From: Cinnamomum chago
Lineage: Eukaryota; Streptophyta; Magnoliopsida; Laurales; Lauraceae
DNA: 64,000 nucleotides
Reading direction: 5' to 3'
NCBI GenBank assembly: GCA_038049695.1
Contig: CP142453.1
Span: 110,087,501-110,151,500, forward strand
A program made the position numbers and the translations under genes. How positions within the stretch are numbered: the stretch's first letter is position 1; every line of letters begins with the position of its first letter. Shown here piece after piece: positions 1 through 11,304 of the stretch. A model generated the notes under the pieces. The model saw only the letters and a list, made by a program, of their open reading frames with translations. It did no database searches and had not been told where the DNA came from.

Positions 1-1099
1 CTTGTTTTTCTCAACCATTCCAAAACTCCCTCTGTACATATTACTTTCAAGAAGGTCCAATGAAAAAATAATTTATTGATTTTGAAAAAAAGGTCAAGAT
101 TTGAAAGTTAGTCATATGGAAGCACGCACCTTTGTCAATGCTACTGACAAAAAGATACAAAACCGAGCTACAACATAAAGTTAAACTTACAAATCAAATG
201 ACCTTATTTGTGTGTGATCCTCCGAGAGATTGAATTCCTTGATGGATGATGAATTCGCTATCAATTACCCCTACCTTCTTTGTTTCGATCACCCTACATT
301 AAAAATACAAACATAAAAATGCAATACATTGTCAAGTAGCCTATCTTTGAGCAGAATGGAATAGATTCTTGTCTTGTGTATTTTTACATTAGAAGGACAC
401 TTCTAAAGCATTAAAAGCAGGGAACAAGTACATTACATTTGAAAATGAAAGAAGGAAATCTGCTTCCATTTTGTTAGATTTTAGTGTTCATATATGCATG
501 ACCACAATGAAAAGAAAATGCTCATGATAGTAAATTGTACGTAAACATCTTATAGAGATGTTTTCTTTCAACAGAATTACTAATCCTCCCAACGTCTTAG
601 CTCAAAATTTATATTCATGTAATAAATTTAGCTCCATGGATGTTGGGGTCCAAGAAATGTAAGTCTCACTCAAGAAATGCTTGTCAAACAACTGGAGTTA
701 TTATCTCATTTAGTAGAACAATTCCACAGATGTTAGGATAATTGAAGAAATACTTGTGATTACAAAAAACATCAAGACGGACTTTTGTTGTCATCAACAA
801 GAGAGGACCTTTTTTCCTTTTCTTTCCTTGAAATGAGCAAGAGAAGAAAAATTCTTTGCAGAAAAACAAATCTTGAAACATGGTGCTCATCTTTGTCATA
901 AATACACAACTAACCATGTGAAAAACCTCATATTCATAAAAACGAGTGAATGGGCATATTTCTCAAGAAACTCTAAAGATTTGTATTGTATTCCTGTGTT
1001 CCCTACTTAAGCCAAAACAATTCATAAGCAAGTAAAAGTAGAGGAAGAATCAACAAGGGAACAATCTATGCACACATGTATTTAAACCAAAGCACTTAC

Positions 1100-3688
1100 T
1101 CGAGATATGGCTCTAACTCGGGACTATTATGCAATACAAACCAGTGAACCATGTTGAGTTCATTCTGAGAAGGGTCTAGTGCCCTTGTGATCGGTGCAAA
1201 GGGACGAACATTTTGAGTGAAAATATCCATCCCGGGACCACGCACGCCACCATCATCATTTCGTTCGTCTCGATTAGTCCCTTTTAGGTACATTGAGCAG
1301 AAAGTCAAACACTCTTTCACAATGTAAGCCTCGGCGATCGAACCTTCGGGTCGTGCTCGGTTAGTAACATAACCTTTTAAAGTCCCGAGAAACCTTCAAA
1401 CAAAGAGACATTAGAATTAAGGTTACTTATGCAAGAAAATCACACTACTACACGAATAACACTTCATCGGATGGTAACAGTTACCTTTCGATGGGGTACA
1501 TCCACCGATATTGCACCGGTCCAGCAAGCATGGCCTCATGTGGCAAGTGAACAGCCAAATGGACCATTACATCAAAGAATGCTGGAGGAAAAATCTTCTC
1601 AAGCTTGCAAACTATGAGCACTCCCCGTTCCTCTAATTTTTTTAAATCGCTTTGTTTCAATGTTTTTGAGCAAAGGTCCTGGAAGAAACTGCCCAACTCA
1701 AATAGAGTTGTACTTAACTCCTTATCAACATAACCACGTAGGCCAACCGGAAAAAGACGTTGTAGGAGGACATGCTAGTCGTGACTTTTCATACCAGATA
1801 ATTTGCCATTTTTTGAGGTCACACACCTTGACAGGTTTGCAGCATAGCCATCCGGGTACTTGATTGATTTCAAGAATTCAAAAAAACCCTCTCTCTGTTT
1901 CGGGTCCAATGTGTAGGATGCACGGGGTTTCACAATGGATCCATCTTCATTCCTCTGCAGATGCAATTGTGGCCTGATGCCCATATCTTTTAAATCGTCA
2001 CGCGCTTTGTCCGTGTCCTTATTCTTCTTATCTATGCTCACCACAGTCCCAACAATATTTTCACAGATGTTCTTCTCTATGTGCATGACATCAAGGTTAT
2101 GCCTAAGGTTTAGGTTCTTCCAGTACGGTAGCTCGTACAAGATGCTTTTCTTTGTCCAATTCAACAGTGCAGGCTCACGAAGTCTTTTCTTGCTGTTGGG
2201 GCCCTTCCCAAACCTAACTTCTGGTAGTTGATCCAACTGATCAAGTACCTTTTGCACCGGTAAACGCAATGATTTCATTTTATGTTCTGGCTGACCGTTG
2301 AACTTCTTGCTCCTTCTCCAAGTGTGGTTCTCAGGCAAGTAAGCTCGATGTCCCACCCACCCAATCTTACTTCTCAACTTACACGATAATGAATCTTCGT
2401 TGCAAGGGGGACAAGCCAAATAACCTTTTGTGCTCCAACCAGACAAGTTACCATACGCGGGAAAGTCATTTATGGTCCACATCACAGCCGCATGCATTCG
2501 GAAGGGCTGTTCACTATGGGCATCATAAGTCATGACACCAATCTCCCACAACTCCTTCAACTCGTCAACCAAGGGCCTCAGGTACAGATCGATCTCCTTC
2601 CCAGGTGCCTGCGGCCCGGGAATAAGTAAGGACATCATGAAAAATGGATCCTTCATGCACATCCAGGGTGGAAGATTGTAAGGCATAAGTATGACAGGCC
2701 ACATGCTGTAAGAAGTGCTCATGTTGCCGAAGGGGTTGAACCCATCAGTGGCCAGTCCTAACCTCACATTGCGGATCTCCCGGGCAAACTCTGGAAATTT
2801 CAAATCAAATTCCTTCCATTCCTTATAGTCGGCCGGATGCCTACCTAGATCGCCATCCATGCCATTCTCATGATGCCATCTCATCTCTTTGGCTGTCATC
2901 CTGGACATGTATAATCTCCGCAACCTAGGTATCAATGGGAAGTAACGCAGTATCTTATGAGCGATCTGCTTACCCCTGCCATTATTGACCTTGTACCTAG
3001 GCTCCCCACATTCTGGACACTTCTCCAAGTGAGCATTCTCCTTCCAAAAAAGTATGCAATCATTCTTGCATGAGTCAATGTGCTCGTACCCCAAGCCCAA
3101 GTCACGTAGTAGCTTCTTAGCCTCACAAACGGAAGCGGGAACGACATTACCTTCTGGTAGGGTGTCCCTAAATATCTCCAAGACTTTGTCGAACGACTTG
3201 TTGCTCCACCTATACTGTACCTTCACATGTAGCATCCTAATGACAAACGCTAACAGGGTTTCTGAATCTTTACAACCCGAGTACAAACCACGCTGAGAAG
3301 CCTCTAGCATAATTTCAAAGTTTCGCACATCATCCATCCCTAGGGTATCATCCATCATGTAAGTCCCCCTACCATGGTCCTCTAATAACTCATCATATCC
3401 ATCCCGGTCCTCATCCGATTCATCCTCACTATAATCCGATTCATCGGATTGTGCAAGTTCCCCATGCTGTAGCCAAGTGTCGTAAGATACCATCATCCCA
3501 CGCCGGAGCATATGGTCTCTCACAGTCTCATACTCATGCTTAAAACCATTACAACGATAGTTACATGGGCATTTAATCTCTCTACTCCCACCCGAAGTCG
3601 CCTTTGCGAATTCAATAAAAGAATTCACCCCGTCTATATACGGCTGACTGAATCTGTTATGATACTGTAACATCCAACTCTTGTCCAT
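1100..3688 (-). pseudogene. TNP2-type CACTA transposase, probably inactive
   Basis: This is the transposase that cuts and rejoins CACTA ends. Exon 1 (1485-3688) starts at an ATG reading MDKSWM, the usual start of the plant transposase-associated domain (about residues 1-80). A zinc-knuckle-like CPECGEPRY follows near 224, then the Transposase_21/TNP2 core (about 290-545) with LATDGFNPFG (D315), TYDAH (D389) and HNLDVMHIEKN (D533/E538), candidate catalytic acids. The DUF4218-like region comes next (HVLLQRLFP, FPPAFFDVMVHLAVHLPHEA, RWMYPIER). A GT-AG intron (1394-1484) leads to exon 2 (1100-1393; FLGTLKGYV, RARPEGSIAEAYI, ECLTFCSMYL), which ends at another good donor (GTAAGTG). A TAG at 1775-1777 interrupts the frame where relatives usually have cysteine (SHD-stop-HVLL); both sides stay in frame. 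Later exons are not resolved; a weak candidate lies at 194-293. Confidence 0.85.
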
Positions 3689-6150
3689 ATCTGTTTACAT
3701 ATGTAAGGTGGTGGTTAACTCAAATTCAACCAATAGATGGTATAAAATAAATGCAAAAACTTTCAAAAAAAAAAAGGGAGAGAAAAAAACAAGAAGAACT
3801 CAAATATAAGAAAAACAAATCAACACTCTACGCCTAAAATGCAAAACAAAAAAGTAAGAAAAAAAATAACAATTAAATTTAGAATTTAGACAGATCAAGA
3901 ATGATAAGATCTCCATTAAAGGAATGAGCACTTCTTAAGAAGAAATAAGAGGTGAGAAGTAGGTTTCATGGGTATCTGTTTTTCTTGAGCAGAAATCTTA
4001 GTGATGAAGACAGAGAAGACTAAGTTAAGTAAGAAAAGAGTAGAGAAGAGAATAGATTTTTGTATAGAGAAAGGCTTCACTCAACTAGGATCCTGTTTGA
4101 TTTTTTTTTTATGTGAACTCTGTGTTGTGAGAATTCATATGGAAAAAAAAAATTGAACTTCAGTTTTAGAAACTATTTTCTCAAAATTTTCCAATGTACA
4201 AACCTCCTGTTTGGACACTGGATTTTAAAACTTCAAGAATTTTATAGGTGACAAATGGATCTTTAATATAGATTTTCATTTTCTTATGAACGTGTGCAAT
4301 TTTTATGTACATTTGAACATCTACGATGTAGATTCAAAACTCTAGACAACTAAGAGTTTCTTCACAAACTTCAACAATAGCTACAGCAGCAGCAACAACA
4401 ACAACAACAATAATAATAATAAAAATAATGTTTTGACAAAAAAAATTATTTTTTATTTGTACTTCTATTTTTCTTATCAGTAGGTATGAAGGAATATAAT
4501 GCCAAAATCTTGGCAGTGGCATAGGTGTAAGTAATTTTTACAAAGAAGGTTTTCAATTCAATTAATAATAGAAGGGGGGACACTATGAATACGGTAAAAT
4601 AAGCAAACATTAAAATGGCATATGTGGTGTGTTTGTAGAGCTCATTGTGCTCGTCAAATTCTAAAAAAGTTACATATTAGCCATCCACCAAATATCATGT
4701 GCTCAAGAGTTATTTGATAGCTGTTAGATCCAACACCATGAAATGGTTGTTTGGTATGTAAATTACAGCATCATGTAATTCATTAGGGATATGTTCTCAT
4801 CATGATGCAATGTGGACACAAAAAAATACCTCATCAGAAACTCACCTGAAAAGAGATTTTGTGTCAACTACCTCCTGGCCCCAAAACCAATAATTTATTA
4901 ATACCTTTTACATAACACTTTCTACAAAAAGAAAATAATATTTGATCATCGCCCTTCCAAATTCATTAAAAAGAACTATCTTAAGAAGAAAATAATTCTT
5001 TGTCAAGCGAGAAAGGGGAAGATTTTCAAATGCTTGGACAATAAGCTTGCATTGGCCCAATGAAAAGATTAGTCCATCAGCAGTTAGCACCAACTCTTAG
5101 CACCAACTCTCAGCAGCCAAAAATCCTGAAGGTACAAAATTGGATTGAATAGAGTGGCTGCTGAGGTAGCTACCAATCTGTGAACTCTTGACCTCTTTAG
5201 GAATCAATGACATAAACTTCCAAAAGTCATATTAAGAATTATAAAGCTCTGGCACACTCCAAAAAGACATACCTATGCCCATGCCACTTAAACTACAAGA
5301 AACAACAAATGTCCACTATGTTGTTCATCCATTACCTATATGCTTCATGACTGATAGTGATGGTTCACCGAGTGTTGATGTGGTGGGCTCAGGCAAGTAT
5401 AAACTAATAAAGTGTATCGTGCAAGTTCTCTAAACTGCAACATCCTAGCTCTTCACAATCAGTAGTTAATTATTAGATCATTAAGAATATAATATTTGCA
5501 AAAAAAAAAAAAAATTTTGATGTCTAATATCTTCCAATCTCAGTATTTTGAGAACAGCCTCCATATACAGAGCCCCATGAACCATATCTCAGAAACACTA
5601 CCCCAATCTAGCAGATGTACAGATCTGACAATTTTTTTTTTATAATTATTTTCCAAATCTGAGAGCATCCACAACATTAACAGCTTAAGAACAAAGTTCT
5701 GATAATGAAGCCTAGCAACACAGAAAGTTGTGGATAAACGTGATAAAACAGATAAAGGTGAAGGCAGTGCACAGATAACTTGTGGAATATATTCTCCTAG
5801 CAACACAGAAATCCATCGAACAGCCAGCAACCCCATACATACTTTGGGCATTTAGAAAGACATTCCAGATAAAACAGATCAACAAGTAAACACCACCAAT
5901 AATGAACATGAGGCAACCAAAGAGGTAGGAAAAAAAGAAAAGAAGCAATGCAATGAAGATGAGGCAGAGCCATTACCTTTGAGTGTCAGTCCGGTTGCGA
6001 GAGAGGGAAGGAGAGGATGCGCTGGCGAGGGAGACCGTGAGCGTGAGAGAGAGATGCCGAGGGAGATGAGAGAGGCACAGAGGTGAAAATCGCCACCAAT
6101 ATGTTCTGTCCTTTGCTTTTCAAGCCCCAATTCGCTTAAGGCCCTATTCG
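3689..6150. other. CACTA internal non-coding region with probable 5' leader
   Basis: AT-rich sequence lies between the transposase start and the GA-rich repeats, with no recognisable protein. On the minus strand a CT-rich stretch (about 5983-6130) ends in CTCAAAG|GTAATG, a good splice donor, so an untranslated first exon of the transposase spliced across this region is plausible. A short CAG/CAA/TAA microsatellite sits at about 4385-4430. A run of A at 5500-5514 is unremarkable. Confidence 0.4.
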
Positions 6151-6189
6151 AGGATGGCGGACGAGAGAGATGGGTCAGAGAGATGGCTG

Positions 6190-6470
6190 GACGAGACAGA
6201 GATGGGCGCTAGACGAGGCGAGATGGGCCAAGGACCGAGAGGGAGGGAGATGCAGAGAGATGGGGAGATGGGCGCTGGAAGAGGCGAGATGGGCCAGGGA
6301 CCGAGAGGGAGGGAGATGCAGAGAGATGGGGAGATGGGCGATGGAAGAGGCGAGATTGGCCAGGGACCGAAGGGGAGGGAGATGCAGAGAGATGAGGGAG
6401 ATGGAATAGGCGAGATGGGCCAGGGACCGAGAGGGAGGGAGATGCAGAGAGATGAGGGAAATGGGCGCTG
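6190..6470. repeat. GA-rich minisatellite, unit about 66 bp
   Basis: The phrase GATGGGCCAGGGACCGAGAG recurs at 6222, 6288, 6354 and about 6414, giving units of 66, 66 and 60 bp. It is rich in GAGATG and GGGAGG words. It lies inside the CACTA element, upstream of its transposase. The open plus-strand frame over this tract is a by-product of the repeat length being a multiple of three. Confidence 0.85.
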
Positions 6471-6479
6471 CGAGATGGG

Positions 6480-6960
6480 CTGGACGAGGCGAGATGCAGA
6501 GAGAGGAGGGAGATGCAGAACGGGTTTGAAATGAGGGAGTTGCGATTTTTTGCTTATGCAGGAGGGAGATGCAGAGAGATGAGGGAAATGGGCGCTGCGA
6601 GATGGGCTGGACGAGGCGAGATGCAGAGAGAGGAGGGAGATGCAGAACGGGTTTGAAATGAGGGAGTTGCGATTTTTTGCTTATGCAGGAGGGAGATGCA
6701 GAGAGATGAGGGAAATGGGCGCTGCGAGATGGGCTGGACGAGGCGAGATGCAGAGAGAGGAGGGAGATGCAGAACGGGTTTGAAATGAGGGAGTTGCGAG
6801 TTTTTGCTTATGCAGGAGGGAGATGCAGAGAGATGAGGGAAATGGGCGCTACGAGATGGGCTGGACGAGGCGAGATGAAGAGAGAGGAGGGAGATGCAGA
6901 ACGGGTTTGAAATGAAGGAGTTGCGATTTTTTGCTTATGTAGGAGGGAGATGCAGAACGG
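6480..6960. repeat. 127-bp minisatellite, about 3.7 units
   Basis: The word TGCAGAACGG recurs at 6514, 6641, 6768 and 6895, exactly 127 bp apart. Units are nearly identical (single-base changes such as GCGAGTTTTT for GCGATTTTTT), so the expansion is recent. It adjoins the 66-bp array and shares its GAGATGCAGAGAG words, so one probably grew out of the other. Confidence 0.9.
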
Positions 6961-7409
6961 CTCGTTTTTTGTTTTCTTTGGGTATAAGCAGAGGGGGGTT
7001 GTTTTATGATAACAATCCCGGCGCAAAACTAATTATAAAATACCTCACCCAAATAAACGCGCGATGTCCAAATGAAGGCGCGAACGGTGGACATTTTGCC
7101 GGCGAAAAAACAAATGCGCTGGCAAAAAACTAACATGTGTGTGGAAAAGCAATTTCCTTTGCCGGCGAAACAAATAAAACGCCGGGAAAAAGGACCTTTG
7201 CCGGCGAAAAAAATAAATCGCCGGGAAAAAGTGGCCTTTTGCCGGCGATAATATGACGCCGAAAAAAATCCGTTTTTTCCCGGCGAAAACGGCTTTTTCG
7301 CCGGTAAAAGTTATACTTTTCCCGGCGTTTAATGCTTACACCGGGAAAAAACGCCGGTAATAGTGCAAATTGTTGTAGTGACATCTCCCATATATATATA
7401 TATATATAT

Positions 7410-7770
7410 GGAACCGGTCTTATAAGGACTAGTGGGGCCCACCGTGAGACCCCGCCCGTCATGGGACAGAGTGGGACCGAAAGATCCAAGGGGGGCTAAC
7501 CTACATATCGAATTTGAAGTCAATCAATACCTCTAATCCCTTCATCCATGGTCCACAAGTTTAACGCCTTTTTATCAAACAAGAAAAATTAACCCTCGAT
7601 CCAACGAACAAGTTCATCTGAATCCATGCAAATTCATAGGATTCGGTGCCTATATAAGGGGGTTGTAAATATGTGATCAATTTGGATGGGTCATAAAGTG
7701 GGGCCCAGTGGGAGTTTCGAATTGTGCGTGCGGACAGTAGGGATCGTCGACCTTATAGGACCGGTTCCCT
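7410..7770. mobile_element. MITE of about 360 bp, family unassigned
   Basis: The terminal inverted repeats are GGAACCGGTCTTATAAGG at the left (from 7410) and, read inward from the right end near 7769, GGGAACCGGTCCTATAAGG. They sit between a (TA)n run on the left and TATA on the right, consistent with a TA target duplication. No coding capacity is seen. It lies about 30 bp outside the CACTA end. Size and TA-flanked ends suggest a Tc1/mariner-type MITE, but the ends are not those of typical Stowaway elements. Confidence 0.6.
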
Positions 7771-7774
7771 ATAC

Positions 7775-8354
7775 ACACACAAATTCCCAAGCATGATTTT
7801 AAGTAGCACTTCTGAGTCACTTAATAGTGGCTTTTGGAATTGTTACTTGAGTTGCATATAACAATCAATGACTGTAATGATGTGGAATTTTCTCCCAATA
7901 GATACAATCACACAACGGATTGAAATGTAATAAAAAAAGCTTCATATGGTGGTTTTTGTACTGTTTTTGGGTAGTGTGGACATTCACAATACCTTGGAGC
8001 ATGAAACCATGAAACCGGTTTTGATAGTCTTGGACAGCGTCCCTTTTATTATGTTTAACAACCGATATCTGCGAGCATGGCCAAGTAATTCTTTTGACTT
8101 TAACTCATTGGTTATTATGCCAAAAATATAACTCATTCATTGTTTCCTAATAGCAGGACAATAACATAGATGAAATTTATTTTTTCTAATCCTTTTAGCA
8201 TAGTTGAGTCATACATAAATCATCAGTAAGTAAAAAAAAAAGGAGGACTGCTAGTAATCATCTTCTGATCACTTCAGGTGACCACCTGCCCACGTCTTAG
8301 GCTACCTTTATATTGATCCCTTATGCTATAGAAAGACAATTTTGTTGCAGTCTC
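7775..8354. other. Intergenic, nothing recognised
   Basis: AT-rich sequence between the MITE and the stop codon of the receptor-like protein. It must contain that gene's 3' untranslated region and polyadenylation signals, but no clear element or other gene is visible. Confidence 0.5.
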
Positions 8355-10787
8355 CTACATTTGCCGGAGGCGTCTTCTTCGCTGGTTGTGATTGTGAATT
8401 TTACGTTGCTTAGGTGACAAGCTGAGAAATCCTGCACAGTAGATGGTGGCCAATGTTGAAAAGAGTCCCAGCGGAAATCCAATCCCGGCACCTTCCCATG
8501 AAAACCATGACTCATGATGCTCTTCATTTAAAGATTCGGGGGGTGAAGGCATGGAACATGAAACATGTATCTGGACTCCACACAAACCACTGTTGTTAGC
8601 AAAGTTATTTGGATCATTCATCCTGTCCATTTGACCGCCCGACGGAATCTGACCCACAAGGTTGTTGTTGCTCAAGTCCAATGTACTTAGCTGTAGGAGC
8701 TTCGTGAATGTTTGTGGGATTTCACCTGAGAGGTGGTTGTGAGATAAGTCCAAGCTCTCTAGATTCTCTAAGCTCCCGAAACTCATCGGAATCCTTCCAA
8801 AGAGTTTGTTGTAAGAGAGACTGAGTGTCTTCAGACCTCTAAGGTTGCCTAATGTAGCAGGAATATCTCCGGACAATTGGTTTCTTGACATGTCTAAGAA
8901 AGAGTATATGTCGAGGTTCTTGCTTGCCAAAGGCCGCATCGACCCTTTCCAGTTCACAACCACATCATTTAAATTGATTAAGAAGGTGAATATGTCAGAA
9001 ATCAAAAACAATGTCTTGGGTGTTTCTATCATTCCAGTGAGATTCCCAAATGTCGAAGGGATACTGCCAATTAGGTTGTTGCTGGAGAGGTCTAGGATTT
9101 GAAGGCTAGTGGATAAAACATCAGGGATTGATCCTTCCAAAGAGTTATTCCTTAGATTTAAGGTTTTAAGAGTTGATATTTGGAAAATAAATCCTGGCAA
9201 GTTCCCTGTAATCCTATTGCTGTGAAGATCAAGATGTTCAAGGGAGCTCAAATTCGCAAGAGTTGCGGGTAATTCACCCGAAAACTCATTTTGGCCTAGT
9301 GAAAGTAACCTTATCCCTTCACCAAAGCTCATTGGGATTTGACCATAGAACTTGTTTAAGGAGAGATCAACATAAAAAAGATAAGAGTCTGGATCAAATT
9401 TTGGGAACTTATCTCCTGAAAAGTTGTTGTCTGACAAGTCCATCATCAACAAGCGTCTGATCTTCGACATGGACTCTGGCAACTGGCCAAAGAAATTGTT
9501 CCTTCCCAACATAAGGAGCATGATTTCAGTAGCATTACCAATGTTTTCTGGTAGTTTGCCTGAGAAATTGTTTCTCGAGAGATCAAGTACTGACAAACTA
9601 ACTGATTTAAAGAGGCGTGGGGGTAGAGAACCCGTGAGCATATTATCAGATAGAATTATAGTTCCAAAATCAATCTCTGCAAACCATTGAGGAATTTTTC
9701 CTTCAAGCTTGTTATCCCCTAAATCCAAGAAATCAAGGGTATTCTGAGTAGATAGCCAGTCTGGTATGTTTCCAACAAGGCCGCAAGATCGTAAAGACAA
9801 TTTAGACAGCAAACACTTGGGTGTTATACTTACATTGTTGTTCCAAGTGAGATTGTTTCTTCCAAGGAACAAATTTTTCAATCCCTTGATATCAAACAAC
9901 CATGCTGGAATATCACCAGAGAGCGAGTTACCATCTAATCGAAGTGTCTCTAACCTCTCCATTTGTTGTATCGAAGCTGGGATTCCGCCTATGAGATTGT
10001 TGTGGCTAAGAGCCAGAGTCGAAATGTTCGCCAAGTTCCCAATCCCGACAGGAATATCTGATGACAAAGAATTGTTCCTCAAGTCCAAGACTTGCAGTTC
10101 CCTCATTTTCAGAAGCGATAAGGGAATCCTGCCAGAAAACTTGTTCTGACGAAGAGAGAGAGTCTGCAACTGAGAGAGCTTTCCTATCTCCATAGGGATC
10201 TCCCCATCGAGGAAATTCTCATCCAAGTTCAAGAATCTCAAGTTCTTCAGTGCACCTACTTTGCTGCTTAAATTCCCACTGAACAAATTAGCAGTCAAGT
10301 CAAGGTATTGGAGGTTTTTGAGATGGAAGAGTTGAGAAGGAACAGAGCCACTGATGCTATTGTATCTCATATCAAGATAAACCAGTCTAGTTAAGTTGGC
10401 GAGTCCGTCGGCTGGAATCTCACCTTGCAGAGAATTCGAGGAGATATCAAGCTTGGCCAAGCTCCTTATACGGAAGAGAGGCGTCAAGACCGAAGCAGCT
10501 GGTGCTAGAGAGGGAACAAGTGCGGAGAGATCAAGACCAATAACGGGTCGAGACGGCAAGCGCAAATTGCAGGTGACCAGCATCCACCGGCAACAATCAG
10601 AGGTGGAATTCCATGTCTCTATGCCAAAGATGCTGTTTGAGGAATTCCTGTCGGGTTTTCCGACGAGCATGGACTTGAACTGGAGGAGTGCTTGCTTGTG
10701 ATCTTCTGGGCAAGAAAAACATGGATTGTAGGAGAGGGAGGCGATGGAGAAGACAAAGAAAACAGCAAGTATGTTTGATTTAGCCAT
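8355..10787 (-). CDS. Leucine-rich-repeat receptor-like protein (RLP, no kinase)
   Basis: A single-exon gene for a plasma-membrane receptor-like protein of about 810 residues from the ATG at 10787 (AUG-MAKSNILAVFF). The frame runs six codons further upstream but begins with GTG, so the internal ATG is preferred. Parts in order: a signal peptide (about 1-25), an N-terminal LRR cap (CPEDHKQALLQFKS to CCRWMLVTCN), a long run of plant-type LRRs (LxxLxLxxNxLSGxIP), an island interruption (VVNWKGSMRPLASKNLDIYS), final LRRs, a C-terminal cap (NSGLCG to SCSMP), an acidic juxtamembrane stretch, one transmembrane segment (IGFPLGLFSTLATIYCAGFL) and a short basic tail. There is no kinase domain, so by family knowledge it would signal through an adaptor kinase such as SOBIR1. 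The island resembles RLP46-like proteins. Ligand unknown. A decayed partial copy lies at 15985-18465. Confidence 0.92.
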   Translation of the reverse strand: MAKSNILAVFFVFSIASLSYNPCFSCPEDHKQALLQFKSMLVGKPDRNSSNSIFGIETWNSTSDCCRWMLVTCNLRLPSRPVIGLDLSALVPSLAPAASVLTPLFRIRSLAKLDISSNSLQGEIPADGLANLTRLVYLDMRYNSISGSVPSQLFHLKNLQYLDLTANLFSGNLSSKVGALKNLRFLNLDENFLDGEIPMEIGKLSQLQTLSLRQNKFSGRIPLSLLKMRELQVLDLRNNSLSSDIPVGIGNLANISTLALSHNNLIGGIPASIQQMERLETLRLDGNSLSGDIPAWLFDIKGLKNLFLGRNNLTWNNNVSITPKCLLSKLSLRSCGLVGNIPDWLSTQNTLDFLDLGDNKLEGKIPQWFAEIDFGTIILSDNMLTGSLPPRLFKSVSLSVLDLSRNNFSGKLPENIGNATEIMLLMLGRNNFFGQLPESMSKIRRLLMMDLSDNNFSGDKFPKFDPDSYLFYVDLSLNKFYGQIPMSFGEGIRLLSLGQNEFSGELPATLANLSSLEHLDLHSNRITGNLPGFIFQISTLKTLNLRNNSLEGSIPDVLSTSLQILDLSSNNLIGSIPSTFGNLTGMIETPKTLFLISDIFTFLINLNDVVVNWKGSMRPLASKNLDIYSFLDMSRNQLSGDIPATLGNLRGLKTLSLSYNKLFGRIPMSFGSLENLESLDLSHNHLSGEIPQTFTKLLQLSTLDLSNNNLVGQIPSGGQMDRMNDPNNFANNSGLCGVQIHVSCSMPSPPESLNEEHHESWFSWEGAGIGFPLGLFSTLATIYCAGFLSLSPKQRKIHNHNQRRRRLRQM

Positions 10788-11304
10788 TGATTCTGCTCTG
10801 TCCACTACTTTGAACTGAGTAAAATGGAGTGGGCAGTGTCTATAAAAAGAGACCCTTCTGTTCTGTGAAGTAAGAAGTGGTGCTTCTTAGTCAAACACTG
10901 AGAGCGGCTGGTGGATTTGAAAATGTGGCGCGAAGTTGGGTGGAAAGTAACGTTGGTTTGTCTTATAAGGGATCATGATGACTTTTGATAATCTCTTCCT
11001 TTGCCTACTGAATTCAAAGTCCAAAAGACGTACACTTTAACACTCAAATGGGTTGGAATTAGATACTGAAATCTTCTTACTTGTCCACCAAGGAGCCACT
11101 GGGGACAGATGAACAATGTGAAGTGCAAAAGGCTCTGCTGATTAAAGAGCCCATGGGCGCTGGCAGGCAGGTTCATTTTCCTGTTATATACAGAAGCTCT
11201 GGCTGACCTTTCATTTTGTCGAACAGCTGGTGCGCATTGTTCAAAGTTCATTCCGGCAATCCAGCCCCAGGCCACTTTCAAGTCTCTCATCAAGCATGTT
11301 GTCC
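10788..11304. promoter_or_regulatory. Upstream region of the receptor-like protein
   Basis: This holds the presumed promoter and 5' leader of the minus-strand receptor gene. A TTTTTATAGA stretch near 10840-10852 is a possible weak TATA element about 55 bp before the ATG. No other protein or element was recognised up to the poly(T) of the SINE cluster. Confidence 0.35.

Larger units (their letters stand above)
1..7380 (-). mobile_element. CACTA (En/Spm-like) DNA transposon, one end and transposase region; other end outside window
   Basis: The right boundary is clear. Read on the minus strand from 7380, the sequence begins CACTACAACAATTTGCACTA, the classic CACTA terminal inverted repeat, followed by subterminal repeats of a GCCGGCGAAAA/CGCCGGGAAAA motif in both orientations over about 7090-7350. 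The 3 bp after the end (ACA, 7381-7383) would be the target duplication, but the other end lies left of position 1, so it cannot be tested. The transposase gene (1100-3688) reads away from this end, as expected for the promoter-proximal end of an En/Spm element. Between the two lie a GC/GA-rich minisatellite (6190-6960) and a probable untranslated leader. The element is autonomous-type in layout, but its transposase frame carries an in-frame stop. Confidence 0.88.

Noticed and set aside
194-293. Terminal exon of the CACTA transposase
   Set aside because: An AG acceptor and a short frame (VIETKKVGVIDSEF) exist, but the usual C-terminal domain is not recognisable, so it is only mentioned as a candidate.
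6154-6534. 126-codon plus-strand open frame
   Set aside because: It is the translation of the GA-rich minisatellite, with repeated MGQGPRGREMQRD peptides; unit lengths divisible by three keep it open.
10788-10805. Start of the receptor-like protein at 10805
   Set aside because: The codon there is GTG; the first ATG is at 10787 and leads directly into a good signal peptide.
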